DNA of 64,000 nt from Lewinella sp. W8 (GTDB taxonomy: Bacteria > Bacteroidota > Bacteroidia > Chitinophagales > Saprospiraceae). The stretch is from contig NZ_SNAQ03000001.1 of assembly GCF_004375085.3 (NCBI RefSeq), positions 124,001 to 188,000 of the forward strand. The letters run 5' to 3'. Both the position numbers and the translations under genes were made by a program. Below, piece by piece: positions 51,814-60,555 of this stretch; within the stretch, counting starts at the first letter, position 1, and every line of letters begins with the position of its first letter. Under the pieces are notes generated by a model that saw nothing but the letters and a program-made list of their open reading frames with translations, was not told where the DNA came from and did no database searches.

Positions 51814-52821
51814 TTACAGCCCGGCTTTTGCCGAAATTTCCAGCATACGGTCGATACTTTTTACGCCTTCCTTGATCACCCAGTCGGGTAGGGTGATTTC
51901 GGGGAGTTCGTGCTCCATGCAGAGGTAGAGTTTCTCCATGGTGTTACGCTTCATGTGGGGGCACTCATTGCAGGCACAGCTGTTGTTGGGCGGTGCGGGG
52001 TAGAATTTTTTGTCCGGACTGGCCTTCTCCATCTGGTGGATGATGCCCGGTTCGGTGGCCACGATGAACTCCTGGTGCTCACTGTCGCGGGTAAACCGTA
52101 GCAGGCTGGAGGTAGATCCGATGTGGTCCGCAATGTCCAGGATGTGGGCCTCGCACTCGGGGTGAGCGATGAAGGCCGCTTCGGGATGACGAATCTTCAA
52201 CTTGGTGATCTTCTCGTGGCTGAAAATCTCGTGCACCATACAGCTGCCGTTCCACAGGACCATGTCCCGACCGGTCTCCTTCACCAGCCAGCGACCAAGA
52301 TTTACGTCGGGAGCGAAAATGATGGGCTGGTCTTCGGGAATGGAATCAATAATGTGACGGGCATTCGTGCTCGTACAACAGATATCCGTCAGGGTCTTCA
52401 GTTCCGCCGAGCAGTTGATGTAGGACACCACCACGTGGTCGGGATACTTTTCCTTGAATTTGCGGAAAACCGGAGCCGGACAACTATCCGCCAGGCTACA
52501 ACCGGCCTTAAGGTCCGGAAGTAAAACCTTTTTCTGCGGACTCAACATTTTGGCCGTCTCGGCCATAAAGTGCACGCCCGCAAAAACAATGATGTCCGCA
52601 TCGGTACTGGCCGCCTGCTGGCTTAAGCCAAGGCTGTCTCCGATGTAATCCGCAATGTCCTGAATCTCAGACTCCTGATAGTAATGCGCCAGGATGACGG
52701 CATTGCGCTCCTTTTTGAGGCGCTCGATCTCGGCCACCAGATCCAGCGTGGGATCTACGTCAATATCCAGAAAACCATTCCGGTGAAGATTCTTGGTAGC
52801 CAGGTTAAGTTCGGCGGACAT
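51814..52821 (-). CDS. nadA: Quinolinate synthase
   Basis: 335 residues. NadA features: [20 protein letters not shown] at the N-terminus, [24 protein letters not shown] segments, and [20 protein letters not shown] with the cysteines binding the 4Fe-4S cluster together with an earlier Cys in [12 protein letters not shown]. It condenses iminoaspartate with dihydroxyacetone phosphate to quinolinate in de novo NAD synthesis. No nadB or nadC is adjacent in this window. Confidence 0.95.
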   Translation of the reverse strand: MSAELNLATKNLHRNGFLDIDVDPTLDLVAEIERLKKERNAVILAHYYQESEIQDIADYIGDSLGLSQQAASTDADIIVFAGVHFMAETAKMLSPQKKVLLPDLKAGCSLADSCPAPVFRKFKEKYPDHVVVSYINCSAELKTLTDICCTSTNARHIIDSIPEDQPIIFAPDVNLGRWLVKETGRDMVLWNGSCMVHEIFSHEKITKLKIRHPEAAFIAHPECEAHILDIADHIGSTSSLLRFTRDSEHQEFIVATEPGIIHQMEKASPDKKFYPAPPNNSCACNECPHMKRNTMEKLYLCMEHELPEITLPDWVIKEGVKSIDRMLEISAKAGL

Positions 52822-53009
52822 ATGCGGTAAGTTGAGTTGACAAGATAACGTACCAGGGGGGATTATGGTTCTTAGTTTTATTGTTAAACTAAGTGTAAAG
52901 TGCAGTTTTCCCCTGTGGACTGACCTTAAGACGTGCGGGAATATCCGTGGTCACGGCCCCGGGGAACTACCCGGCACCTGCGTTTCGCCCTATTGCCTCC
53001 CCCAAAGTA

Positions 53010-54641
53010 TTACTGCTGGGTCAAGTCGCGGGTTCGGACCAACCAGTACTTCTCCTGAATCACGGTTTTGATGGAGTCCGGAATCTGCAGCAGCGCGTAA
53101 TCCCCGGGGCTCCGGCCCTCGGTGCGGCGGGTGAAGTCTTTGGCGTGGGGGTCAAAGGTGCGGCTGTTGCGTTTTTGCAGGGCATCGGGCTGAATGACCA
53201 GATAGTCAATCTCGTATTTGTCCACGAAGTCCAGCACCTGGTTGAGGCTATCCCCGGGAGCGGCGTAGGCGGCCGTTAAATCCGCCAGTCGGGGTGTGAC
53301 GTAGTCATAGTATCGCCGGAAGTAGAGGGCGTGGGCGGATTCATTGCTGATGAGCACCGTGCGGTGGCTGACCATCGGTACGTGGTTCATCAACTGTGGA
53401 GGCCCGGCAATCATGGCCGTATCGGGTAGGGCCTGCAGGGCCTCGAACAGCGGCGCGACCTGATCGCCCTTGACGTGTCCGACCTGGGTGGGGTTTTTAA
53501 AGTAGTGGCCGTAGGCGAGGATACCGACCGCCAGCAAAATCGACATCCATTTTTTTTTACGCCACCAATACGGGCCAGACAGGGCCACCACGAAACCGAT
53601 TGCGGCCCAGGGCCGCCAGGGGTAGACGAGGTAGCGGTCCGGGAGGAAGAACATGGGGATGAACTGCTTGGCGATTTCGTAAAGCAGCACCGTTACGACG
53701 CCAAAGGTGACCAACCAGCCTCCCAGTCGGCCGAGAACGGAGCGTTGCCACCAACTTACCCCCAGGGCCAGCAGCATGACGAGGTAGGCGAAGTAGTAAT
53801 CACGCCCCGGCGGAAGAAAGGACCCCAGGAAATAGCGGTAATACCGGATACTGGGTTGGTCCGTCAGGCTCCGAAAATCCACCCGGCCGCCGCTGCGGAA
53901 TTCCGGCATCGCGGCAATTTCACTGGCCGAGAACATCTCTCCGAACTCCGCCGCGGCGGCAATTTGCCGCGACTGCAACCACGCAATGAATAGGCCGACC
54001 AAGCCCCCTGCGAAGGCTGGCCACCACCGGAGCGGTACTTTCCGGGTTTGTACCCATTCGCTGAGCCACCATAGCCCCCCCACTCCCGCGTTGATCAGCA
54101 GCGCCGGAGGGTAGAAGAGTGCCGAGAGGACCAGGCAAACGCCCAGGGTACGGGGCCGGTCGCCCCGGAGCAAAAAGTAGGTGAAGCCGAGGAGAAGGGG
54201 GACGCAAAAGGACCGCGCCAGAAAACCCACCGTCATGGTCAGGCTAATGTGCGCCACCAGGAAGGCACCCGCCACGGCGAGGACCAGCGGATAGTATCTG
54301 CGCAGGATGGCCGTACCGAACCCAACGTTGAGCCCGATGATCAGCAGTACGCCGTAGCGGGAGATGGCTACGGGGTCAAAGAATATGGCCAGAGTGCCCA
54401 GCAGGCTCCGGAAGCCCCAGGGCTGAATGATGGCCGAACTCCGGGCCAGGAAATCATCGGCCCAGGGTATGTCGTAATGAACGGTGACCAGCCAGAGGTA
54501 GTGCTGCACAACGTCATCGTTGAACCGATAGGGGTGAGCCAGTACCTGCTGGTAGTAATAGAGGAAATAGGCTACGCAGAGCAAAGCAAGCAGGGGCCAA
54601 AGCCAGGGCGATGGGGTAGAGTGCGGATTGCGGGGCTTCAT
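53010..54641 (-). CDS. Polytopic membrane protein, glycosyltransferase-C-like
   Basis: 543 residues with about 11-12 predicted membrane helices in the first 390 residues, then a soluble domain. An acidic motif in the first loop (HPYRFNDDVVQHY) resembles the catalytic Asp loop of GT-C polyprenyl-linked glycosyltransferases. The C-terminal soluble part has MIAGPPQLMNHVPMVSHRTV and YEIDYLVIQPDAL, as in membrane proteins related to mannosyltransferases. A role in glycan or lipid-linked sugar assembly is inferred, not shown. Single gene. Confidence 0.65.
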   Translation of the reverse strand: MKPRNPHSTPSPWLWPLLALLCVAYFLYYYQQVLAHPYRFNDDVVQHYLWLVTVHYDIPWADDFLARSSAIIQPWGFRSLLGTLAIFFDPVAISRYGVLLIIGLNVGFGTAILRRYYPLVLAVAGAFLVAHISLTMTVGFLARSFCVPLLLGFTYFLLRGDRPRTLGVCLVLSALFYPPALLINAGVGGLWWLSEWVQTRKVPLRWWPAFAGGLVGLFIAWLQSRQIAAAAEFGEMFSASEIAAMPEFRSGGRVDFRSLTDQPSIRYYRYFLGSFLPPGRDYYFAYLVMLLALGVSWWQRSVLGRLGGWLVTFGVVTVLLYEIAKQFIPMFFLPDRYLVYPWRPWAAIGFVVALSGPYWWRKKKWMSILLAVGILAYGHYFKNPTQVGHVKGDQVAPLFEALQALPDTAMIAGPPQLMNHVPMVSHRTVLISNESAHALYFRRYYDYVTPRLADLTAAYAAPGDSLNQVLDFVDKYEIDYLVIQPDALQKRNSRTFDPHAKDFTRRTEGRSPGDYALLQIPDSIKTVIQEKYWLVRTRDLTQQ

Positions 54642-54757
54642 CTGCCGCCAAAATAGCCATTACCGAATGGATTCATCAGCGGTAAAGTCGCCTTAACTTC
54701 TTCGGGGCAAGCTACGTTCATTGTGGTCCGGATTGGAGAGGCATGCCCGTCAATGAA

Positions 54758-54793
54758 AAGGCCCTTACCGCGCAGTATTGCGGTAAGGGCCTT
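54758..54793 (-). terminator. Terminator of the acyl-CoA dehydrogenase gene
   Basis: 14-bp perfect stem AAGGCCCTTACCGC/GCGGTAAGGGCCTT; on the minus strand it is followed by TTCATTG after a TTTT stretch overlapping the stem. Confidence 0.88.
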
Positions 54794-54816
54794 CCGGGTT
54801 CCGGGATAGTGGGTGG

Positions 54817-55998
54817 TTAAGCCATTTCCGCGGTCCCTTCGGTGGGCACGTACAGGTTTCCCTTCAGCACGTCACGACTGATCACGATCTTCTGCACCTC
54901 ACTGGTGCCTTCGTAAATCTGGGTGATCTTGGCGTCGCGCATGAGGCGCTCCACGTGGTACTCCTTGACGAAACCGTAGCCTCCGTGAATCTGGACGGCC
55001 TCCACGGTATGCTTCATCGCCACGGAGCTGGCGTAGAGCTTGGCCATGGCGCCGGCCTGGTTGTAGTCCATTCCGGCATCCTTCAGGGCGGCGGCGCGGT
55101 AAACCATCATTTTGGCGGCCTCGATGTCGGTGGCCATGTCGGCCAGCTTGAAGGCGATGGCCTGGTGCTGCGCGATGGGTTTACCGAAGGCCTCCCGCTG
55201 CTTGGCGTAGTCTACGGAAAGCTCAAAGGCTCCGCCCGCAATGCCGAGCGCCTGGGCGGCGATACCGATACGGCCCCCGGCGAGGGTTTTCATGGCAAAC
55301 TTGAAGCCAAAACCATCGTCGCCGATGCGGTTTTCCTTGGGCACCTTCACGTCGGAGTACATGATGGTATGCGTATCCGAACTGCGGATACCGAGTTTAT
55401 CTTCTTTGGCGCCGATTTTCACGCCCTCCTGGTCCGTTTCCACGATCAGGCAGTTGATGCCCCGGTGACCGGCTTCGGGGTTCGTCTGGGCCATCACCAG
55501 GTGGACCTTGCTGGTGCCACCGTTGGTGATCCAGTTCTTGGTGCCGTTGAGGAGGTAGTGATCTCCCATGTCTACGGCGGTGGTCCGCTGGCTCGTAGCG
55601 TCGGAACCCGCTTCGGGTTCACTCAGGCAGAAGGCTCCGATCCATTCTCCGGAGGCCAGTTTAGGCAGGTATTTCTGCTTCTGGGCTTCCGTGCCGTAGT
55701 GCTCAATTCCCCAGCAAACGAGGCTGTTGTTGACGGACATGATCACCGAGCAACTGTTGTCTACCTTACTGATTTCTTCCAGGGCCAGGACGTAGCTGAG
55801 GCTGTCCATGCCACCGCCACCGTATTCGGGGCTCACCATCATACCCATGAAGCCGAGTTCAGCCATCTGCCGTACCTCATCGGTGGGGTAAATCATCTTG
55901 GAATCACGCTCAATTACCCCCGGCTTGAGGACGCGCTGAGCAAAATCACGGGCCGCTTCGCGGACGGCCAACTGTTCTTCGGTTAAGGTAAATTGCAT
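54817..55998 (-). CDS. Acyl-CoA dehydrogenase (short/branched-chain type)
   Basis: 393 residues from ATG 55998 (MQFTLTEEQLAVREAARDFA). Family signatures: GAFCLSEPEAGSDATSQRTT (FAD/substrate loop), WITNGGTSKVHLVMAQT and the C-terminal QIHGGYGFVKEYHVERLMRD with AKITQIYEGTSEVQKIVISR. The Glu in IYEGTSE is the usual catalytic base. It oxidises acyl-CoA to enoyl-CoA and passes electrons to ETF. Probably butyryl-CoA or short branched substrates, in beta-oxidation or branched-chain amino acid breakdown. Single gene. Confidence 0.95.
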   Translation of the reverse strand: MQFTLTEEQLAVREAARDFAQRVLKPGVIERDSKMIYPTDEVRQMAELGFMGMMVSPEYGGGGMDSLSYVLALEEISKVDNSCSVIMSVNNSLVCWGIEHYGTEAQKQKYLPKLASGEWIGAFCLSEPEAGSDATSQRTTAVDMGDHYLLNGTKNWITNGGTSKVHLVMAQTNPEAGHRGINCLIVETDQEGVKIGAKEDKLGIRSSDTHTIMYSDVKVPKENRIGDDGFGFKFAMKTLAGGRIGIAAQALGIAGGAFELSVDYAKQREAFGKPIAQHQAIAFKLADMATDIEAAKMMVYRAAALKDAGMDYNQAGAMAKLYASSVAMKHTVEAVQIHGGYGFVKEYHVERLMRDAKITQIYEGTSEVQKIVISRDVLKGNLYVPTEGTAEMA

Positions 55999-56508
55999 GG
56001 TCGGGCTATTTGCGGGCAAAGGTAGCGAATTTTCGCTTCATGAATTGTGGGCGTTACGTCAAAGAATGATCGAGTTAGGATTCAAGAGTTAGGATTCAAG
56101 AGTTAGGATTCAGGAGTTAGGTTTTAGGAGTAAGGTTTTAGGATTTAGGAAAAGGCTTAGGCTAAGGAGGGGAAAGTTGAGAAGGAAGATAGAAGAAGGA
56201 AGTGCCCTGGTCCAAACGGTGGACGTAGGACCAAAAATCAAGCCTTCGCCCGAACAGTGGATTCAGCACTCAAGATCATATCCCTCGTACAAACATTGGA
56301 TTAGCGCCTGACATCAAGTTTTCCTTGCTCACTGTTCGGACGTCGTCCTCCTTGCCTACGGCTGCGCAGAACAGACTTCCGACCAGGGGGGAGAAATTAG
56401 GGTTTAGGCTTGAGGATTTAGGATCCAGAAAATAATTTCTGGCAACCGGCAACCGGCAACCAGCAACCAGCAACCAGCAACCAGCAACCAGCAACTAGCA
56501 ACCAGCAC
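55999..56508. other. 510-bp region dominated by short repeats
   Basis: 56079-56151 repeats GAGTTAGGATTCAAGAGTT-like words, with a related word at 56399-56428. 56440-56507 is an AACCAGC heptamer array. No gene is supported. Confidence 0.65.
56440..56507. repeat. Heptamer array (CAACCAG)n touching a stop codon
   Basis: About nine to ten copies of CAACCAG/CAACCGG in tandem end 1-2 nt before the stop codon of the minus-strand lipoprotein gene (56509). The same heptamer makes the array at 59120-59195. Confidence 0.9.
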
Positions 56509-57321
56509 CTACATCCCCTTCATCCGTTCGGCAAATTCCGGCATCGGAATGCTTTCCACCAGTTTTCCGCCCAGACTGGCCCCGGGTCGAAGGATGCGCC
56601 GGTATTCCACCAGGCCTAGTCCGCGGGCATAAATTTCGTAGCCGGAAAAGGTAGGGCTGATGTCTCCTTCTTCGGGGTCCCGCAGGCTGACCTCTCCTTC
56701 GAGGTTGAAGCGGATGGCCGGGTAACTTTCACCCATTACCGTAACCGTGGTATCCCCCGCGAAGTATCGGTTGAGGGTGACGTAGTTGACGACCTCCGGT
56801 TGATCCGGTGCCACGAAGCGAATTCGGTATCCGTAGGCTTCGGACGTGGCCTCGTCGACGTAAAAGGGGAACGTCCGGTCATGGATTAGTTCGGTCGGAA
56901 TGGGCGCGGAAATGCCCGCGCTGTCGGTCGTGAACAGGGTGAGCTCCCGCAGCTCCACGGCGTCATTGGTGATTTCTTCCCGGCCCTGTTGCTGGGGAGA
57001 AAGATCGGGACCGTAGCGGGTGACGCTCAGGTACAGCGCCGTATCGACGTCCACTCCCAGGTAGTAGGTGTATTCCATGTCCGGTCCGGGCAGGGTCCCG
57101 GTGTTCTCGTAGGCGTATACGCGTCCGTCTTCGAGTGGCCGGACGGGAAAGTAAAAGTCCCGAACGTCACGCGGGCCTTCGCAACCCATCAGCAGCACCA
57201 TCAGCCCGCAGAGGATGAGGTAAAGACCTGGTGCCCGGTGAAGGAAGGGGGAAGTGCCTAGTTTTGGCGCAGGGCAGGTTTTGGCGATGGTCACGAATTT
57301 CGCCAGGTGCGTCGGGAGCAT
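56509..57321 (-). CDS. Lipoprotein of unknown function
   Basis: 270 residues if begun at ATG 57321; GTG 57294 is an equally possible start. The lipobox is LMGCEG after the hydrophobic YLILCGLMVLLMG, so the signal has a long basic n-region under either start. The mature part is beta-rich (FYFPVRPLEDGRVYAYENTG; TVTVMGESYPAIRFNLEGEV), resembling small beta-sandwich lipoproteins of Bacteroidota. Function unknown. The frame continues upstream to 57483 through the 28-bp repeat, which is unlikely to be coding. Confidence 0.65.
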   Translation of the reverse strand: MLPTHLAKFVTIAKTCPAPKLGTSPFLHRAPGLYLILCGLMVLLMGCEGPRDVRDFYFPVRPLEDGRVYAYENTGTLPGPDMEYTYYLGVDVDTALYLSVTRYGPDLSPQQQGREEITNDAVELRELTLFTTDSAGISAPIPTELIHDRTFPFYVDEATSEAYGYRIRFVAPDQPEVVNYVTLNRYFAGDTTVTVMGESYPAIRFNLEGEVSLRDPEEGDISPTFSGYEIYARGLGLVEYRRILRPGASLGGKLVESIPMPEFAERMKGM

Positions 57322-57356
57322 CAATTTTGTGTGGCGTGCGACGGAGCGTGGAGTGA

Positions 57357-57384
57357 AGCGGAATACTCGGCTCAGCCGGTGCAG
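57357..57384. repeat. 28-bp repeat, copy 2 (inverted)
   Basis: Exact inverted copy of 49398-49425, in the region between the lipoprotein and GNAT genes, preceded by GCGTGCGACGGAGCG, a word related to the GCAGGTGC family. Confidence 0.85.
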
Positions 57385-57484
57385 GATGCAGGAGATCATT
57401 CTCAAGAGCAAGCAGTTGTGGTTTTTCCTTACAACACGGAATCTCTTCCTTTGATTATTTGGGCAGAATAAAAAAGTGGTCACG

Positions 57485-57919
57485 ATGCTGCACTTCAGAA
57501 AATTTGCGAAAGAAGACTTTTCCTGGTACGCCTCCTGGTTCCGGGATGAGGAGATGGCGACCTTCCTGGGGGAGGTAGATCAGGAGTGGCTGGCGTCGGT
57601 CCTCTCCGGGGAGGAAGGGATGGAGCTGGTGGTCATGCAGGACGGGATCGTCGTAGGCGAAGTGGGGATTGTATACGCCACCGCCGATCATCCGTATCAT
57701 GTGATCAGTAACGTTGCGGTAAATCCGGCTAACCGAAATAAGGGGATTGGACTTCAGCTGCTTCGTGAAATCGTGCTCCTCCCCGAATTGGGAGGGAAGG
57801 AGATCAGGGCCTACCTATCCAAAAATAACGGTTCCGCGATCCGTGTTTTCCGGCGGGCGGGATGGAAAGATGGTACCGAAGAAGGGGGAATGCTGACTTT
57901 TTGCTGGACCGGGGAATAA
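57485..57919 (+). CDS. GNAT family N-acetyltransferase
   Basis: 144 residues from ATG 57485. Acetyl-CoA binding motif A: SNVAVNPANRNKGIGLQLLR, with the Q/RxxGxG/A pattern as NRNKGIG. The C-terminal strand NNGSAIRVFRRAGWKDG is typical of the family end. It transfers an acetyl group to an amine on an unknown substrate. It is tail-to-tail with era (3 nt). Confidence 0.9.
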   Translation: MLHFRKFAKEDFSWYASWFRDEEMATFLGEVDQEWLASVLSGEEGMELVVMQDGIVVGEVGIVYATADHPYHVISNVAVNPANRNKGIGLQLLREIVLLPELGGKEIRAYLSKNNGSAIRVFRRAGWKDGTEEGGMLTFCWTGE

Positions 57920-57922
57920 AAA

Positions 57923-58819
57923 CTACCGTTCGTAGCCGAAGCGCTTGAGCTGCTGCTCGTCATCGCGCCAGTCTTCCCGGATTTTCACGTGCAACTCCAG
58001 AAAGACTTTTCGTTGGAGGAAGTCCTCCATACGCTTACGAGCGGCCGTACCCAGCGCCTTGATGGCGCTGCCCCCCTTACCGATGATGATCGGTTTCTGG
58101 CTTTTCCGTGATACGTATATCAGGGCGGTGATCCGCGCCAGTGGCTCGCCGTCTTTGGTTTCCACATCCTTGAAGCTCTCAATGTCTACTTCCACCGAGT
58201 AGGGAATTTCCTGATGGTATTGCTCAAGAATTTGCTCCCGAATGATCTCGGTGACGAAAAAACGCTCGGTACGGTCCGTAAGCTGTTCCTCGGGGAAATA
58301 CTTTGGCCCTTCCGGCAGAGAATCGATGATGGTTGCCCTCAGTTCGTCCACCCCCTCGCCGTTCAGGGCAGAGATTCGCAGCACCTTTTCGGGTTTGATC
58401 CACTGCTGGAATTGTCGCTCCATCTCGTCGAGCTGTTCGGCGGATACGGTGTCGATCTTGTTAAAGACCAAAAACAGGGGTGCTTTGAAGTGCCGCAATT
58501 TCCCCACCAGCAGGTCGTCCTCCCCGTAGGTTTCCTGAGGGTCGATGAGGTAAATCATCAGGTCCGCATCCTCGAAGGTGGAGTTGACGTAGCGGTTCAT
58601 CATCTCCTGCATCTTGTAGCGGGGATCCTCAATGATGCCCGGGGTGTCGGAGAACACAACCTGGAAGTCTTCCCCCGTCAGGATGCCGAAAATCCGGTGA
58701 CGGGTGGTTTGGGGCTTGGCGGTAATGATGCTCATCCGCTCACCCACCAGGGCGTTCATGAGCGTGGACTTGCCGGCGTTGGGCCGACCAATAATGTTGA
58801 CAAAACCGCTACGGTGCAT
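57923..58819 (-). CDS. era: Ribosome assembly GTPase Era
   Basis: 298 residues, normal. G1 GRPNAGKSTLMNALVGERMS, G3 DTPG in VFSDTPGIIEDP, G4 NKID in LVFNKIDTVSAE, and a C-terminal KH domain (PIIIGKGGSAIKALGTAARK). Era binds the 3' end of 16S rRNA and couples GTP hydrolysis to 30S maturation. Single gene. Confidence 0.96.
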   Translation of the reverse strand: MHRSGFVNIIGRPNAGKSTLMNALVGERMSIITAKPQTTRHRIFGILTGEDFQVVFSDTPGIIEDPRYKMQEMMNRYVNSTFEDADLMIYLIDPQETYGEDDLLVGKLRHFKAPLFLVFNKIDTVSAEQLDEMERQFQQWIKPEKVLRISALNGEGVDELRATIIDSLPEGPKYFPEEQLTDRTERFFVTEIIREQILEQYHQEIPYSVEVDIESFKDVETKDGEPLARITALIYVSRKSQKPIIIGKGGSAIKALGTAARKRMEDFLQRKVFLELHVKIREDWRDDEQQLKRFGYER

Positions 58820-59195
58820 AGAAATAGTACGGGCTTAGAAAAAGGAAAGGCGGCGGCCGGGGGAAAAGTTGAGACGAGGGGAAGTAAAGGCGGAGGGAAA
58901 TCAGGTTGTGGGAGGTATTGTCCGATGTACACGAGCACCTAAGGAGAAAGTAACGGGCACCTCGAGGTGTGCCGTTCTGCCGCAGGCGAACGGTTCCCTT
59001 GAGGGTGCCGTCGGGAAACCGAAGGGCCAGGGCTAAAGCCAGACCAAAGACTAGGGTTCGGTCAACAAATCTTTTCGGGGCCGCGATCCTGTAAAACCTT
59101 AGCCTCCTCAATCAGGTTTACCAGCAACCAGCAACCAGCAACCAGCAACCAGCAACCAGCAACCAGCAACCAGCAACCAGCAACCAGCAACCAGC
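58820..59195. other. Intergenic region before cinA, ending in a heptamer array
   Basis: No gene. The last 76 bases are a pure heptamer array. The rest shows no clear motif. Confidence 0.6.
59120..59195. repeat. Heptamer array (ACCAGCA)n touching the cinA start codon
   Basis: Nearly 11 perfect tandem copies of ACCAGCA run directly into the cinA ATG at 59196; the last unit shares its A with the start codon. Identical heptamer to 56440-56507. Confidence 0.95.
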
Positions 59196-60449
59196 ATGAA
59201 AGCCTACATCCTCACCATTGGCGACGAAATCCTGATCGGACAGGTTACGGATACCAACGCTACCTACATGGCTTCCGCACTCAGTGACGAGGGCTTCGAC
59301 GTTGTGGAGCACCTCTCCGTAGCGGATGAGCGTAAGGCCATTACCGATGGACTTGATCGCGCACTGGCCGCCGCCGCCGTCGTATTGATCACCGGGGGGC
59401 TCGGCCCCACGAAGGACGATATCACGAAGAAGGTACTGGCGGATTATTTCGGTTCCACGCTGGCCTTTCACGCGGAAACCTGGGAACGCCTCAGCAAGCT
59501 ATACCGGAAGTTTGGCCGGGAGCCACAGGAGAGCCACCGCGTGCAGTGCATGTTGCCCGAAACGGCGACCATTCTGACCAATAAGTTCGGCACTGCCCCC
59601 GGAATGTGGTTTGAGCGGGAAGGGAAAATCGTGGTCTCCATGCCCGGAGTTCCCTACGAAATGCGGAACCTGGTGGACGACGAGGTCATGCCCCGGTTGA
59701 AGAATCTGGACACCGGGACTACCCGCCTGCGGTCGCTGACCATTCTGACCGCTGGAGAAGGAGAGAGTGCCATTGCGGTAAGAATTGAAGCGGTGGAAGC
59801 TGCGCTGCCCGAGCATATGTCAATTGCCTATTTGCCCAATCTCGGAACCGTTCGCCTCCGGCTCAGTACCCGGGGCACGGACGAAGAGGTCATGGCCCGC
59901 GAACTGCAGTACTTTCACGATAAGCTGAAAGCCCTCATCGGGGAACTGATTTTCGGCTACGGTAAGCAGGACATCGCCGCTTCGGTTGGGGAGCGCTTAC
60001 GGCAGCGGGAGCAAACCGTCGTGACCGCCGAAAGCTGCACTGGTGGCACCATTGCCAAATTTTTTACCGCTAATGCCGGCAGTAGTGCCTACTTCCAGGG
60101 TGGGGTAGTGGCCTACTCCAACCAGCTCAAACAAAGTCTGCTCGGGGTGCCGGAACAAACCCTCATTGACCACGGAGCAGTGAGCGAAGCGACGGTGGTG
60201 GCCATGGCCACGGGCGCTCGCGCACGCCTGGGGGCGGATTACGCCATCGCGACCTCCGGGATCGCGGGCCCCGGGGGCGGCACGAAAGAAAAACCCGTGG
60301 GGACGATCTGGATTGCCATTGCGGGGCCCGAGGGAACCACGGCCCGTTTGCTACGTGCGGGAAAGGATCGGCAACAGAACATTACCTACACGGCCCTCCA
60401 GGCCCTGAACGAACTGCGACGGGTACTTGATGGCATCCCGGTGACCTAA
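59196..60449 (+). CDS. cinA: CinA family competence/damage-inducible protein (nicotinamide mononucleotide deamidase)
   Basis: 417 residues. N-terminal MoCF-like domain (MKAYILTIGDEILIGQVTDT; VLITGGLGPTKDDITKKVLA). The C-terminal CinA domain has ESCTGGTIAKFFT and ATSGIAGPGGGTKEKPVGTI with the conserved Gly-rich loop of NMN deamidases. It may act in pyridine nucleotide recycling or hydrolyse ADP-ribose. The ATG is immediately preceded by the heptamer array, so its 5' leader is repetitive. Confidence 0.93.
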   Translation: MKAYILTIGDEILIGQVTDTNATYMASALSDEGFDVVEHLSVADERKAITDGLDRALAAAAVVLITGGLGPTKDDITKKVLADYFGSTLAFHAETWERLSKLYRKFGREPQESHRVQCMLPETATILTNKFGTAPGMWFEREGKIVVSMPGVPYEMRNLVDDEVMPRLKNLDTGTTRLRSLTILTAGEGESAIAVRIEAVEAALPEHMSIAYLPNLGTVRLRLSTRGTDEEVMARELQYFHDKLKALIGELIFGYGKQDIAASVGERLRQREQTVVTAESCTGGTIAKFFTANAGSSAYFQGGVVAYSNQLKQSLLGVPEQTLIDHGAVSEATVVAMATGARARLGADYAIATSGIAGPGGGTKEKPVGTIWIAIAGPEGTTARLLRAGKDRQQNITYTALQALNELRRVLDGIPVT

Positions 60450-60555
60450 TAATTTACGGAGCCTTTATCCATCTGCCGCGTAAAGCGTAATTTTGCGGCA
60501 CCCAACCAAATTAGGCCTAACCAGCCCCGAGTAACCAAGTTAAAGCACAAGCATT

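Noticed and set aside
59118..59471. A minus-strand frame with the repeated peptide LLVAGCW near cinA, and a similar one at 56276-56494.
   Set aside because: The peptide is simply the heptamer array read in translation; it lies antisense to cinA or in repeats.
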